A DNA stretch of 64,000 bases from contig NZ_MJGN01000011.1 in assembly GCF_001865065.1 (NCBI RefSeq), positions 62,001 through 126,000 on the forward strand, read 5' to 3'. The notes beneath the pieces are model-generated. The model saw nothing but the letters and a program-made list of their open reading frames with translations. It ran no database searches and had not been told where the DNA came from. A program made the translations under genes and the position numbers. Positions 1 through 8,453 of the stretch are shown here, in pieces (the stretch's first letter is position 1; every line of letters starts with the position of its first letter). This DNA is from Curtobacterium sp. MCBA15_008. Its GTDB lineage: Bacteria; Actinomycetota; Actinomycetes; Actinomycetales; Microbacteriaceae.

Positions 1-221
1 CCGATGAAGAAGATGCCGGCGCCGAGCGCGAAGGCCGCGTCGGAGATGCCGCGGTCGACGCTGAGCGCCTCCTCCGCGAAGCCGACGTTGGTGCGGTCGA
101 GGAAGGCGACGAAGTACAGGATGACGAGCATCGGCATCAGGTGCTTGGTCGCCTTGCCGATGGCGGACTTCAGGCCGGGGTCGTTCGTCGACCCGAGCGC
201 TGGTGCAGGGGGAAGTGACAC
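1..221 (-). CDS. MFS permease, N-terminal part (runs off left edge)
   Basis: First 73 residues of a Major Facilitator Superfamily transporter; the rest lies left of the window. The GTG start at 219-221 follows AAAGGAG with 8 nt spacing, a convincing ribosome binding site. After a polar leader of about 20 residues comes a first membrane helix, LMPMLVILYFVAFLDRTN. The D-R-T-N ending is typical of the anion:cation symporter branch that carries sugar acids and other organic anions. It is the last visible gene of a leftward operon after an isomerase and two dehydrogenases, so it probably imports the substrate they degrade. The substrate itself cannot be read from this fragment. Confidence 0.85.
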   Translation of the reverse strand, partial: MSLPPAPALGSTNDPGLKSAIGKATKHLMPMLVILYFVAFLDRTNVGFAEEALSVDRGISDAAFALGAGIFFI

Positions 222-341
222 GGGGTTCGCTCCTTTGCGAGCACGGTGCGGTTGCAGGGGCGTCCGTCGGCTGGTCGGCCGGCCGGACGGGAGGCACGGA
301 TCGCGTCGCGCGTTCGGCGCACGGTCCGCAGGCGGCCGGGC

Positions 342-1103
342 CTAGTGCATGTACAGGCCGCCGTCGACGTTGAGGGTCTGACCGGTGACGAACCCGGCGT
401 CCTCGCTGATCAGGTAGGCGATCGCGGCGGCGATGTCGCGCGGGGTGCCGATGCGGGGCAGGACCCCGTCGGCGGCCATCTCGGCCTTCCGCTCCTCGGA
501 GAGGGTTCCGCCCATGATGTCGGTGTCGATCGGTCCCGGAGCGATCGCGTTCACGGTCACGCCCTTCGGTCCGAGCTCACGGGCGAGGCCGCGGGTGAGG
601 CCGATCACGCCGGCCTTCGCCACCGTGTACGGCGTCTTGCTGAACGTGCCGCCGCCGCGCTGCGCGGAGACGGACGACAGGTTGACGATGCGCCCGTACC
701 CGTTCCGCACCATCGACTCCGCCGCGCGCAGGCTCGCGAAGTGCACGCCGTCGAGGTTGATCGACAGCACGCGGTGCCACTCCCCCTCGGGCAGGTCGAG
801 GTAGGCGTGCGCCGAGGACACCCCGGCCAGGTTCACGAGCGCGGTCACCGGTGGCAGCTGCGACTCGATCGTGTCGAACGCCGCACGGACGGCGGACTCG
901 TCGGCGACGTTCGCGCCCGCGCCGACGGCCTGCACGCCGTACTGGTCGCGGAGCTCGGCGGCGACGGCCTCGCTCGCCGCTTGGTCGAGGTCGATGACGC
1001 CCACGTTCCACCCGGCCTCGGCGAGGTGGTGGGCGGTCGCGCGGCCGATCCCCCGCGGTGAGGCGGCGCCGGTGAGGACGACGGTGCGGTCCTGGTTGCT
1101 CAT
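342..1103 (-). CDS. SDR-family NAD(P)-dependent oxidoreductase
   Basis: Classical short-chain dehydrogenase of 253 residues. Visible motifs are the Rossmann glycine motif TGAASPRGIG near residue 11, the N-x-A-G motif (NLAG), a catalytic serine in NLSSVS, the YTVAK catalytic pair, and the NAIAPGPI segment before the substrate loop. The protein ends in NVDGGLYMH, the usual SDR C-terminal signature. The ATG at 1101-1103 has a G-rich site (GAGGGGGA) just upstream and lies 11 nt after the stop of the preceding dehydrogenase, so the two are co-transcribed. Family and cofactor type are clear. The substrate is inferred only from the operon to be a hydroxylated sugar acid or similar carboxylate. Confidence 0.93.
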   Translation of the reverse strand: MSNQDRTVVLTGAASPRGIGRATAHHLAEAGWNVGVIDLDQAASEAVAAELRDQYGVQAVGAGANVADESAVRAAFDTIESQLPPVTALVNLAGVSSAHAYLDLPEGEWHRVLSINLDGVHFASLRAAESMVRNGYGRIVNLSSVSAQRGGGTFSKTPYTVAKAGVIGLTRGLARELGPKGVTVNAIAPGPIDTDIMGGTLSEERKAEMAADGVLPRIGTPRDIAAAIAYLISEDAGFVTGQTLNVDGGLYMH

Positions 1104-1114
1104 GCTCGTCCCCC

Positions 1115-2068
1115 TCAGTGGATCGGCGCCGGGCCGAGGTCGTCGAGGAGCTTCTGCATCGCGACGTAGGCCTTGTTGCGGTAGGCGACGAGTTCCGGCG
1201 TGCGGTCGGCCGGCACCTCGAGGTAGCCCGCGCCGGACTTCGTGCCGAGCTCGCCGGCGTCGACGTGCTGCTGCAGCGAGGCCGGGGTCGCGAAGCGCTC
1301 GGGCCACCGGGTCTGCAGCGACTCGAAGCAGAACGCGTAGACGTCGAGGCCGGCCATGTCGGCGATCGCGAACGGGCCGAAGAACGGCAGGCGGAAGCCG
1401 AAGGTCGTGCGGACGATCGTGTCGATGTCGTCGGGGCTGGCGATGCCCTCGTCGACGATCTTGGTCGCCTCCTCGAACAGCGCGTACTGCAGGCGGTTCA
1501 GGACGAAGCCGGTCGAGTCCTTCACGCGGGCGGACTGCTTGCCGGTCGCCGCGACGACGGCTTCGCCGACCTGGATCGCGTGCTCGCCGGTGGTGGGGTG
1601 CGGGATGAGCTCGACGCCGGGGATGAACGGCGCGGGGTTCGAGAAGTGCACCCCGAGGAAGCGTTCCGGGCCGGTGACGGCCTCGGCGAGGGACTCGATG
1701 AGGATCGTCGACGTGTTCGAGCCGATCACCGCGTCCGGACGGGCTGCCTCGCTGATCCGCCGGAGGGTGGCGTGCTTGATCTCGAGCTTCTCCGGCACTG
1801 CCTCCTCGATGAAGTCGGCCTGCGCGACCGCTTCCTCGATGGACTCGGCGGCGCTGAGGTGCGCACGCACGCGCTCGACGGCGTCCTCGGGGAAGAGCCC
1901 GTCGGCGACGAACTGCTCGGTCTCCCCGATCAGCCGCGCGAGGTTCTGCTGCGCGATCTCCGCCGAGACGTCGGCGATGCGGACGGTGTGGCCGGCGAGG
2001 GCGAGGACCTGGGCGATCCCGCCGCCCATGTAGCCGGACCCGACGACGGCGATGTCGAGGGTGCTCAT
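1115..2068 (-). CDS. 3-hydroxyacyl-CoA dehydrogenase-family NAD-dependent dehydrogenase
   Basis: Protein of 317 residues with the two-domain architecture of the 3HCDH family: an N-terminal NAD-binding Rossmann fold opening with GSGYMGGGIAQ, and a C-terminal helical domain. GSNTST and GVHFSNPA are the family segments around the catalytic region. Relatives include 3-hydroxybutyryl-CoA dehydrogenase, L-carnitine dehydrogenase and L-gulonate 3-dehydrogenase (lambda-crystallin). Sequence alone does not separate these. Because its partners are a sugar-phosphate-isomerase-like protein and an MFS permease rather than thiolase or crotonase genes, a sugar-acid dehydrogenase role is at least as likely as fatty-acid oxidation. 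The start ATG overlaps the upstream stop (ATGA). Confidence 0.92.
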   Translation of the reverse strand: MSTLDIAVVGSGYMGGGIAQVLALAGHTVRIADVSAEIAQQNLARLIGETEQFVADGLFPEDAVERVRAHLSAAESIEEAVAQADFIEEAVPEKLEIKHATLRRISEAARPDAVIGSNTSTILIESLAEAVTGPERFLGVHFSNPAPFIPGVELIPHPTTGEHAIQVGEAVVAATGKQSARVKDSTGFVLNRLQYALFEEATKIVDEGIASPDDIDTIVRTTFGFRLPFFGPFAIADMAGLDVYAFCFESLQTRWPERFATPASLQQHVDAGELGTKSGAGYLEVPADRTPELVAYRNKAYVAMQKLLDDLGPAPIH

Positions 2069-3063
2069 CGAGTTGCTCCTTCGTGCTTCGTGCCCACGCT
2101 CGTGGTGGCGAGGACCGATCGGATGTAGTGCTGGTTGGTGGCGCAGACGCCGAGGCTGTCCCCGCCGTACTGCTCCGTCATGAGGATCCCGCGGAACCCG
2201 TCGGCGACGGCGTCGCGGAGGACCTGGCGGTAGTTGATGAGGCCCGTCTCCATGGTGCTCGGCACGCTCGTCGCCCAGCTCCCGTCGGCGGCCTCGTCGC
2301 GCGTGTAGTTCTTCACGTGCAGGTAGTTCGTGACCGGGAGCGTCTTGGCGAACAGCTCCTTCCAGTCCTCCACCGGGCGGTGCAGGCGGATGAGGTTCGC
2401 GACGTCGGCGTTGAGGCCGACGTTGTCGAGCCCGATCTCCTCGATCAGCCGGACCGCGCTGTCCGCGGTGCCGAGGTAGGTGTCCTCGTAGAGCTCGAGC
2501 GCCATCGGCAGACCGACCGACGCCGCGTGCTCGCCGAGCTCGCGGAGCCGGGAGACCGCCGCCTTCCGGACCTCGGGGTCGTCCGGGTCCTTCGGGCCCT
2601 GCGCGGTCCAGAACCACAGCGCCCGCTGCTGGTCCTCGTTGAACGGCTGGTGCAGTCCCGTCGAGAAGACCTGCATGCCCCACTCGGCGGCCGCGTCGAT
2701 GGTGCGGTGGGCGTACGCGAGGTTGTCCTCCTCGTGCCCGGGCTGCACCACGCTCTTGCGCTGCAGGTGCACCGACGGGATCCCGACGCCGTGGGCCTTC
2801 GCGATGGCGAAGAGCTCGTCGCGGCGGGAGCGCTCGAGGTCGGCGGGCCGGATGTGGCTGTCGGCGAGCTCGGCGAGTGAGAAGCCGACGGCCTCGATCT
2901 GGGCGAAGACGTCGTCCCAGACCTCGGGGTCGGCGTCGTGGAAGGCGACGCCGTCGCGGGTGACCGGGGGGAACCCGTGCAGGCAGGTGGCGATCGGCCA
3001 GGTGGCCGACGTCCAGCTGGTGGGGTTCCAGTCCTGGTCGACCCAGTCCTGTGGTGTGCTCAC
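2065..3063 (-). CDS. Sugar phosphate isomerase/epimerase (AP endonuclease 2-like TIM barrel)
   Basis: 332-residue TIM-barrel protein of the xylose-isomerase-like/AP_endonuc_2 superfamily, whose members isomerise or epimerise sugars with a divalent metal. Barrel strands carry the usual metal-binding Glu/His/Asp residues, for example MALELYEDTYLG, LNADVANLIRLHR and LHVKNYTRDE. The chosen GTG at 3061-3063 has AAGGGAG six nt upstream. First gene of the operon, read from the promoter at 3116-3143, and translationally coupled (ATGA) to the dehydrogenase that follows. The exact sugar is unknown. Confidence 0.92.
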   Translation of the reverse strand: MSTPQDWVDQDWNPTSWTSATWPIATCLHGFPPVTRDGVAFHDADPEVWDDVFAQIEAVGFSLAELADSHIRPADLERSRRDELFAIAKAHGVGIPSVHLQRKSVVQPGHEEDNLAYAHRTIDAAAEWGMQVFSTGLHQPFNEDQQRALWFWTAQGPKDPDDPEVRKAAVSRLRELGEHAASVGLPMALELYEDTYLGTADSAVRLIEEIGLDNVGLNADVANLIRLHRPVEDWKELFAKTLPVTNYLHVKNYTRDEAADGSWATSVPSTMETGLINYRQVLRDAVADGFRGILMTEQYGGDSLGVCATNQHYIRSVLATTSVGTKHEGATR

Positions 3064-3102
3064 GGAATGCTCCCTTGCATGTGTCGGTTCGGCGATGAAC
3101 CT

Positions 3103-3118
3103 CTTTCCTATAGGAAAG
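3103..3118. promoter_or_regulatory. Perfect 16-bp palindrome, candidate GntR operator
   Basis: CTTTCCTATAGGAAAG is a perfect inverted repeat with 8-bp arms and no spacer. It overlaps the end of the candidate -10 hexamer and the expected transcription start of the leftward operon, and lies between that operon and its FCD-type GntR regulator gene. FCD-GntR proteins bind short palindromes as dimers, so this is the most likely operator, with repression relieved by a pathway intermediate. The palindrome is seen directly; the protein that binds it is inferred. Confidence 0.6.
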
Positions 3119-3143
3119 ATACTCGTATGACGATCCGGCGCAA
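3116..3143 (-). promoter_or_regulatory. Candidate promoter of the isomerase-dehydrogenase-SDR-MFS operon
   Basis: On the minus strand, TTGCGC (3143-3138) is separated by 16 bp from TATCTT (3121-3116), giving a plausible housekeeping-sigma promoter. The -10 runs into the palindromic operator, so bound repressor would occlude RNA polymerase. Confidence 0.45.
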
Positions 3144-3165
3144 GCCAGGTCGCGTGATCTGGTGT

Positions 3166-3882
3166 CTACCCGGTGTGCGTCGCGTCCGCACGCGAGCGCA
3201 ACCGAACCGCGTCGATGTGGTGCCGCATCGCCGCGACCGCTTCCGCCGGCCCCGTGCCGAGCGCGTCGAGCACGGCGCGGTGCTCGTGCACGGCCCGGTC
3301 GGTGTCGTCCCCGCCACCCTCGATGATCTGGCGCATCCGGTGGACCCGAGTGGTGATGATCTCGGACATCTCCTCGAGGAAGGGGTTCCGCGTCGCGTCG
3401 AAGATGAGCTGGTGGAACTGCCAGTCGCTGCGGAAGAACCGGGCCATCAGCTCCTCGGACGCCGACCCGACCCCGACGGCCGCGATCTCCTCGGCCACCG
3501 CGGACTGCTCGGCCAGCGCGGCGGTGAGTCGTTCGCGCAACAGGTCGACGTCACCGCGGGCAGCGAGTTCGACGGCGCCGCTCTCGACGATGAGCCGGGC
3601 GTCGAACAACGCCTCGAGCTGGTCGCCGGCGAGCGGCGGGGACACCCGGTACCCCTTGTTCGCCTCGCGGGTGACGAGCCCGGTGCGTTCGAGCTGCACG
3701 AGGGCTTCGCGCACCGGGGTCGGTGAGACGCCGAGGGTCCGGGCGAGGCCGTCGATCGACAGGCGCATGCCCGGCTCGACGTCGTGGCCCATCAGGACCT
3801 CGAGCACCCGATCGTAGACACGGTCCCGCAGCCCGAGCTGCGTGATGCGCTCCGTTCCGAAGCCCGGCATGGTCGTCGACAT
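3166..3882 (-). CDS. GntR-family transcriptional regulator (FCD/FadR subfamily)
   Basis: 238 residues. The N-terminal winged helix (about residues 12-80) contains the signature run SIDGLARTLGVSPTPVREAL followed by the wing with RGYRV-like residues. The C-terminal all-helical FCD domain (about 90-225) keeps the metal- or ligand-binding Asp/His residues (FHQLIFDATRNPF, HRAVLDAL). Such proteins repress a neighbouring catabolic operon until an acid intermediate binds. The ATG at 3880-3882 has no Shine-Dalgarno; TAGGAT lies at 3889-3894, six nt before it, so a leaderless mRNA is likely. The gene sits directly upstream of the operon it probably controls. Confidence 0.93.
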   Translation of the reverse strand: MSTTMPGFGTERITQLGLRDRVYDRVLEVLMGHDVEPGMRLSIDGLARTLGVSPTPVREALVQLERTGLVTREANKGYRVSPPLAGDQLEALFDARLIVESGAVELAARGDVDLLRERLTAALAEQSAVAEEIAAVGVGSASEELMARFFRSDWQFHQLIFDATRNPFLEEMSEIITTRVHRMRQIIEGGGDDTDRAVHEHRAVLDALGTGPAEAVAAMRHHIDAVRLRSRADATHTG

Positions 3883-3963
3883 GTGTCGATCCTAGAGAAT
3901 CGACGATCCGACATCGTTGCGGGTGGGCCGGCTCGTGCGAGGCCGACTCGGTGCGACACCGTC

Positions 3964-3979
3964 GACGTCGTACGACGTC
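3964..3979. promoter_or_regulatory. Perfect 16-bp palindrome upstream of the GntR gene
   Basis: GACGTCGTACGACGTC has perfect 8-bp arms. It lies about 80 bp upstream of the gntR start and 47 bp after the stop of the protease gene. It differs in sequence from the palindrome at 3103, so it is either a site for another regulator or a chance palindrome in GC-rich DNA. Confidence 0.35.
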
Positions 3980-4025
3980 AAGGGTGTCGTTCCGGGTCGG
4001 GCAGACCGCGCCGGCCCGGGCGGGC

Positions 4026-5006
4026 TCAGTAGACGGCGTCGATCCCGAGCACGTCGCCGAGCCCCAGGGTCCGCTGCCCGGTCTCGCACGTGGTCGACGC
4101 CGGCTTCATGACGAGGCCGCTGTTCTGCGCCGTGTGCCCGAGGCCGAACGCGTGCCCCCACTCGTGCGTCGCGACCCCGCGCAGGTCGAACCGGGCGCCC
4201 GAGCACGTCGTCGCGACGGACCACTGCTGCCCCGTCGTGTAGCGCTGGTCGACCTCGACGGCGACGCCCGACCGCGACCACACGCACGTGACGGCGAGGG
4301 TGCCGGACGGCAGGGAGCCCCACCCGACGACGCTCGCACCGCTCGACGCGCCGCAGCCGCCGGTCGCCGTGACCCCGCTGGTCCTGGTGGTGTTGCCCGC
4401 CAGGCGCTCCGCGGCCGATGTGGTGACCTTCTTGCCGCAGGAGGCGATCCCGCCCGTCCACGCGTCGGCCCCCGCACGGATCGCCGCCGCCCCGGAGACC
4501 TTCTGCCCCGCGGGGTTGTAGCTCCAGTTCACCGGCGCGGACCACTTGAACCCGAGCTTCGAGTAGGTCTTGTTCGTGCAGCTCGAGGGCTTCGCGGCCG
4601 TGGTGGTCGTGGCGGCCTGCGGGGTCGCGGTCAGGCGTGCGCGCAGGGCGGCCCGCTCCTGCCGGACGGCTGCGGCCGAGCCCTTCCACACCTCGTCGAC
4701 GTGCACGGCGACCCCGGCGCGCCCGGTGTTCGTGATCGAGACGTCCCCGTCGTCCGACGCCCCGGTCGCCGCCACCGGCAGCGCGGCCACGGTCGTGCCG
4801 GGCGCGGGGAGGGCGAAGTGCCGACCGTCGGGCAGGACGACCGTGCCCGAGGACACGGCGCACCCGGTCGCGAGGTCCGCGAGGGTGATGCGCTCCCCGC
4901 GGCAGGTCGGTGCCGCGGACGCCGGCGCCGCTCCGGTCGACGTGACGACCGCGCCCAGCGCGATACCGAGTGCGACCGCCCCTGCGGTCACGGACGACGT
5001 CCGCAC
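4026..5006 (-). CDS. Secreted matrixin-type zinc metalloprotease
   Basis: 326 residues with a Sec signal peptide (hydrophobic [15 protein letters not shown], cleavage likely after ASA near residue 34) and a C-terminal zinc-protease motif [11 protein letters not shown], matching HExxHxxGxxH of matrixins/metzincins, about 40 residues from the C-terminus. Several cysteines in the mature part suggest disulfide bridges. The GTG at 5004-5006 follows AGGAGG with 7 nt spacing; longer in-frame upstream starts lack such a site. It would act outside the cell on protein substrates. It is monocistronic and divergent from the FAD oxidase. A family hallmark Met-turn is not clearly recognisable. Confidence 0.88.
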   Translation of the reverse strand: MRTSSVTAGAVALGIALGAVVTSTGAAPASAAPTCRGERITLADLATGCAVSSGTVVLPDGRHFALPAPGTTVAALPVAATGASDDGDVSITNTGRAGVAVHVDEVWKGSAAAVRQERAALRARLTATPQAATTTTAAKPSSCTNKTYSKLGFKWSAPVNWSYNPAGQKVSGAAAIRAGADAWTGGIASCGKKVTTSAAERLAGNTTRTSGVTATGGCGASSGASVVGWGSLPSGTLAVTCVWSRSGVAVEVDQRYTTGQQWSVATTCSGARFDLRGVATHEWGHAFGLGHTAQNSGLVMKPASTTCETGQRTLGLGDVLGIDAVY

Positions 5007-5096
5007 GATGATGCCTCCTGATCCGGGCGCCGAGCCCCCTCGGCACAACGGAAGACAGTGTGCGGAGCGTCCGGCGCGGGGGTCAACCCCCCGAAG

Positions 5097-5144
5097 TGGC
5101 CTGAGCACGCACCGGCCTGAGCACGAACCGGCCTGAGCACGAAC
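5097..5144. repeat. Three tandem copies of a 16-bp unit
   Basis: Units at 5097-5112, 5113-5128 and 5129-5144. Copies two and three are identical (CGGCCTGAGCACGAAC); the first differs at two positions. They fill the gap between the divergent protease and FAD-oxidase genes, 33 bp before the oxidase start, so they may carry protein-binding sites for either promoter. Confidence 0.9.
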
Positions 5145-5176
5145 CCGGGGAGTGTGCCGTCCGGCAGGATCGACGC

Positions 5177-6283
5177 ATGGGATCACGCTCCGTCGTCGTC
5201 ATCGGGTCGGGCATCGCCGGCGCCGCCACGTTCTTCGCGCTGACACGACGCGGGGCCCAGGTCACACTCGTCGACGACGGTGCCACGGGCCAGGCGACCG
5301 CGGCGAGCGCCGGCATCCTGCAGCCGTGGTCGTCGGCGGTCGAGGGCCCGTTCGCCGACCTGTACGTGCGCGGTGCGGCGTTCTGGCCGGAGGTCCTCGC
5401 GCGCCTGGCGGAGGTCGGCGTCACGCACACCGACCACCGCCGGAGCGGAGCACTGGTGGTGAACGCGGACCCGGCCGAGGTCGACGCTGCCGAGGCACGG
5501 GTCGAGCGGCGCCGGGCAGCCGAGCCGGAGGCGGTGGGACGGGTCGAGCGCATCGGCGGCGATCGCGCCCGCGCGCTGTTCCCGCCGCTCGCTGCGGGGC
5601 TCGACGCGCTCTGGATCGAGGGCGGCGGCCGCGTGGACGGCCGCACGGTGCGGGACGCGCTGCTCGACGCCGGGGAACGGCTCGGCGGTGCGCGTCGACG
5701 TGGGCGGGCGGTCCTCGACGGAGCCGGTCGGGTCCGGGTCGGCGGCGAACTGCTCGAGGCGGACGCCGTCGTCGTGGCGGCCGGCGCCTGGACGAACGAC
5801 CTGCTCGACGCCCTCGGTCTGCGGGTGCCGGTCGCGCCGCAGCGGGGGCAGATCACGCACCTCGCGCTGCCCGGGGTCGACACCACGCACTGGCCGTCCG
5901 TGCACCCGTTGTCCCACCACTACCTCGTGGCGTTCGACGGCTCCCGGATCGCGGTCGGGGCGACGCGCGAGACCGGCAGCGGCTTCGACGCCCGGGTCAC
6001 GGCGGCCGGGCAGCTGCAGGTGCTGCGCGACGCGCTCTCGATCGCCCCGGGCCTCGCCGACGCGACCGTCCTGGAGACCCGGGTGGGACTCCGTCCGCTC
6101 GCCGACGACGCGATGCCGATCGTCGGAGCGGTCCCCGGCCATGAGGGGCTCTTCGTCGCCAACGGGTACGGCGCGGCCGGCCTCACGATGGGGCCGCTCC
6201 TCGGGGACGCCCTCGCCCGGCTGGTCCTCGGCGAGCCCGCACCCGAACTCGACGCCCTGCAGCCGGAGCGCGGACGCGGCTAG
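5177..6283 (+). CDS. FAD-dependent amino-acid oxidase/dehydrogenase (DAO family)
   Basis: 368 residues of the D-amino-acid oxidase/glycine oxidase fold. The N-terminus carries the dinucleotide motif [16 protein letters not shown], followed by the flavin-contact segment [12 protein letters not shown]. The C-terminus holds [19 protein letters not shown] and [12 protein letters not shown], the second FAD-binding region. Likely reaction: oxidation of an amine or amino acid to the imine. The ATG has no ribosome site; CAGGAT at 5165-5170 ends six nt before it, so a leaderless transcript is plausible. The gene is convergent with the acetyltransferase gene and the two share a CTAG stop. Confidence 0.9.
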   Translation: MGSRSVVVIGSGIAGAATFFALTRRGAQVTLVDDGATGQATAASAGILQPWSSAVEGPFADLYVRGAAFWPEVLARLAEVGVTHTDHRRSGALVVNADPAEVDAAEARVERRRAAEPEAVGRVERIGGDRARALFPPLAAGLDALWIEGGGRVDGRTVRDALLDAGERLGGARRRGRAVLDGAGRVRVGGELLEADAVVVAAGAWTNDLLDALGLRVPVAPQRGQITHLALPGVDTTHWPSVHPLSHHYLVAFDGSRIAVGATRETGSGFDARVTAAGQLQVLRDALSIAPGLADATVLETRVGLRPLADDAMPIVGAVPGHEGLFVANGYGAAGLTMGPLLGDALARLVLGEPAPELDALQPERGRG

Positions 6284-7194
6284 GGCACCTGCACGAAGCG
6301 CGGCGCTCCCCGGTCCCGCAGCCGGAACCCGAGGTGCTGGTACAGGCCGATCGCCCCGGTGTTCCCCGCGGCGGCGTGCATGAGCGGGACCTCCCCACGC
6401 TGCCGGATGCCGTACGCGACGTCGAGCACGAGTCGACGCCCGAGCCCCTGCCCGCGGAACGCCTCGTCGGTGCACACCGCGCTGATCTCGGTCCACCCCG
6501 GCGGGTGCAGCCGCTCCCCCGCCATCGCGATGAGCCGCCCCTCGCGCCGGACGCCGACGTACCGCCCGAGTTCGATCGTGCGCGGCAGGAACGGCCCGGG
6601 CTTCGTGCGGGTGACGAGCTCGGTCATCTCGGGGACGTCGTCCGGCGTGAGCTCGACGGCCTCGGCGTCCGGGGTGCCCTCGATCGACTCGCCCGTGAGC
6701 TGCACGCCGCCGGAGCCCTCGACCGTGTGCCACCCCTCCGGGACGACGACGGAGGCCCCGACGCCGAACACGGCCCCGGACCCGATGAGGCCGCGGACGT
6801 CCTCCCAGTCCTCGGCCGTCGGGTGTTCCGGGATGCCGGTCCAGACCGACACGTCGGGCAGGTAGCGGGCGACCTCCCCGCGGCGTTCGGCGAACCGGGC
6901 GTGCTCCCCGTTGAGCGAGGCGAGCGCCGGGTTGTCGAGCAGCCGGGTCGGGGTGCCGTCGTCGGCGATCGTCAGGTCCAGTGTCCGGAGCGCCGCCCCG
7001 CGGGGGTCGCCGCCGCGGAACCCGAGGTCCTCGAGCCGTCGTCGGTCCCCGTCGGTCCACCCGGTCGTGTCGGCGAGCACACCGGCGGCGTACCGGTTGC
7101 GTGCACGGGCGACGACCTCGCCCACGTCGGCCACCGTCGCCAGGACGACCTCACCGGGTCGCGTCGGGGTGGTCGGACGGGCGCTGGTGGTCAT
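6280..7194 (-). CDS. GNAT-family N-acetyltransferase
   Basis: 304 residues. The C-terminal 110 residues form a GNAT domain with the acetyl-CoA loop FRGQGLGRRLV and the closing GNTGAIGLYQHLGFRLRDRG. The N-terminal 180 residues are a degenerate, GNAT-like or unrelated domain, a layout common in actinobacterial proteins of about 300 residues. Substrate unknown. Its stop codon overlaps the stop of the convergent FAD oxidase at 6280-6283 (CTAG read on both strands). GAAGAT at 7201-7206 lies six nt upstream of the ATG, again matching a leaderless start. Confidence 0.85.
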   Translation of the reverse strand: MTTSARPTTPTRPGEVVLATVADVGEVVARARNRYAAGVLADTTGWTDGDRRRLEDLGFRGGDPRGAALRTLDLTIADDGTPTRLLDNPALASLNGEHARFAERRGEVARYLPDVSVWTGIPEHPTAEDWEDVRGLIGSGAVFGVGASVVVPEGWHTVEGSGGVQLTGESIEGTPDAEAVELTPDDVPEMTELVTRTKPGPFLPRTIELGRYVGVRREGRLIAMAGERLHPPGWTEISAVCTDEAFRGQGLGRRLVLDVAYGIRQRGEVPLMHAAAGNTGAIGLYQHLGFRLRDRGAPRFVQVP

Positions 7195-7255
7195 GCGTCC
7201 ATCTTCCGTCCGCCGGCACGGCTGCGACGAATCGTCGTACCCGGACAGGCCGACG

Positions 7256-8419
7256 TCAGGCGGTCACAGCGCCCGTGCCGGAGCGTCCTCGCAGGTTGGT
7301 GCCGGCCGCGACCGACCCCACGACGACCACGGCGAACAACAGGACGGACGCGACACCGACGAGTGCGGAGAGCGGCCCCCACGCGTACGGCGCCGCATCG
7401 ATCGCGAGTGCCCCGAACGCCATCGCGAGCACGATCCGTTCGAGCGGACGCAGTGCAGCTCCGACCGGACGTGTGAGCTCGACCGCGAAGAGCATGCCGA
7501 CGACGACGAACGCGATGCTGAACGGCAGGGCGTGGACGGCCACGAGCGCCGAAGCAGCCGCCGTCGCGACTCCGAGCCGTGCAGCAGTGCCGCCGACCGT
7601 GGTCGCCGTGGCGAGCGCCGGGACGTGCGGGACGACGAGGACACCGACCCACCCGACGAGCGCGACCGCCGCGACCGCGGCCGTCGTCCACGAGTCCGAC
7701 TCCGTCGCGGTCAGGACCACGGCCACCGCGAACGCGACGGTCGCGGCGACCTGGACCGCCGTGCTGACGAACCGCGGTGCGGAAGGCGGGACGAGCGGGA
7801 GCCCGGCCCGACGACGGCTCCGGACGCCGCGGACCAGCAGGACCACGAGGACCGCGGTGCCGACGACCGCGATGATCACCCACGTGCTCTGCCCGAGGAT
7901 CTGCTGGGCGAGCCCGAGGGACGACCGGAGCAGGAACCCGGTGCCGCCCCACACGATGGCCCACGTCAGGCTGCCGATGAGCGACGCGATGGTGAACCGG
8001 GGCTGCGGCATCCCGCTGACCCCGGCGGCGATCGGGGTCAGCGACCGGACGATCGGCACCAGTCGTGTGGAGACGACCGCATACGCGCCCCGCCGCTCGA
8101 CGACGCCGATCGCGACGTCCCACTTCTCGACGCCGATCGCCCGGACCAGCCGGCCCTTCCGGAGTCGGGGTCCGACCTTCCGACCGAGCAGGTAGAGGAC
8201 GTGGTCACCGGCGGAGGCGCCGATGGTGACACCCAGCAGGAGCAGGAGCAGCCCGGGGACGTTGTCGAACGACGCGCCGAGGAAGAGGACGGCGAGCTCG
8301 CCGGGGAAGAAGGGTCCGAGGCCCATGACCTCGAGACATGCGAAGACCGCGGCGATCCCGGCACGGAGTGCCTCCGGGATGTCCCCCGCGGTCTGCGTGA
8401 TCCAGCCGAGAATGTCCAT
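7256..8419 (-). CDS. DedA-family membrane protein with extra C-terminal membrane domain
   Basis: 387 residues. The first about 200 form a DedA/SNARE-associated (VTT) domain: LGPFFPGELAVLFLGA, LGVTIGASAGDHVLYLLGRKVG, and the conserved RLVPIVRSLTPIAAGVSGMP loop. DedA proteins act in membrane-lipid (undecaprenyl phosphate or phospholipid) flipping. A further five or so hydrophobic segments follow, separated by a basic linker (RGVRSRRRAG), so this is a longer-than-usual member. TAGGTT at 8426-8431 ends six nt before the ATG, suggesting its own leaderless promoter in the 34-nt gap after the peptidase gene. Confidence 0.88.
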   Translation of the reverse strand: MDILGWITQTAGDIPEALRAGIAAVFACLEVMGLGPFFPGELAVLFLGASFDNVPGLLLLLLGVTIGASAGDHVLYLLGRKVGPRLRKGRLVRAIGVEKWDVAIGVVERRGAYAVVSTRLVPIVRSLTPIAAGVSGMPQPRFTIASLIGSLTWAIVWGGTGFLLRSSLGLAQQILGQSTWVIIAVVGTAVLVVLLVRGVRSRRRAGLPLVPPSAPRFVSTAVQVAATVAFAVAVVLTATESDSWTTAAVAAVALVGWVGVLVVPHVPALATATTVGGTAARLGVATAAASALVAVHALPFSIAFVVVGMLFAVELTRPVGAALRPLERIVLAMAFGALAIDAAPYAWGPLSALVGVASVLLFAVVVVGSVAAGTNLRGRSGTGAVTA

Positions 8420-8453
8420 GACCCCAACCTATCGCATGTGACATACCGAAACG

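Noticed and set aside
5097-5144. Short CRISPR-like array
   Set aside because: Units abut without spacers, so it is a simple tandem repeat.
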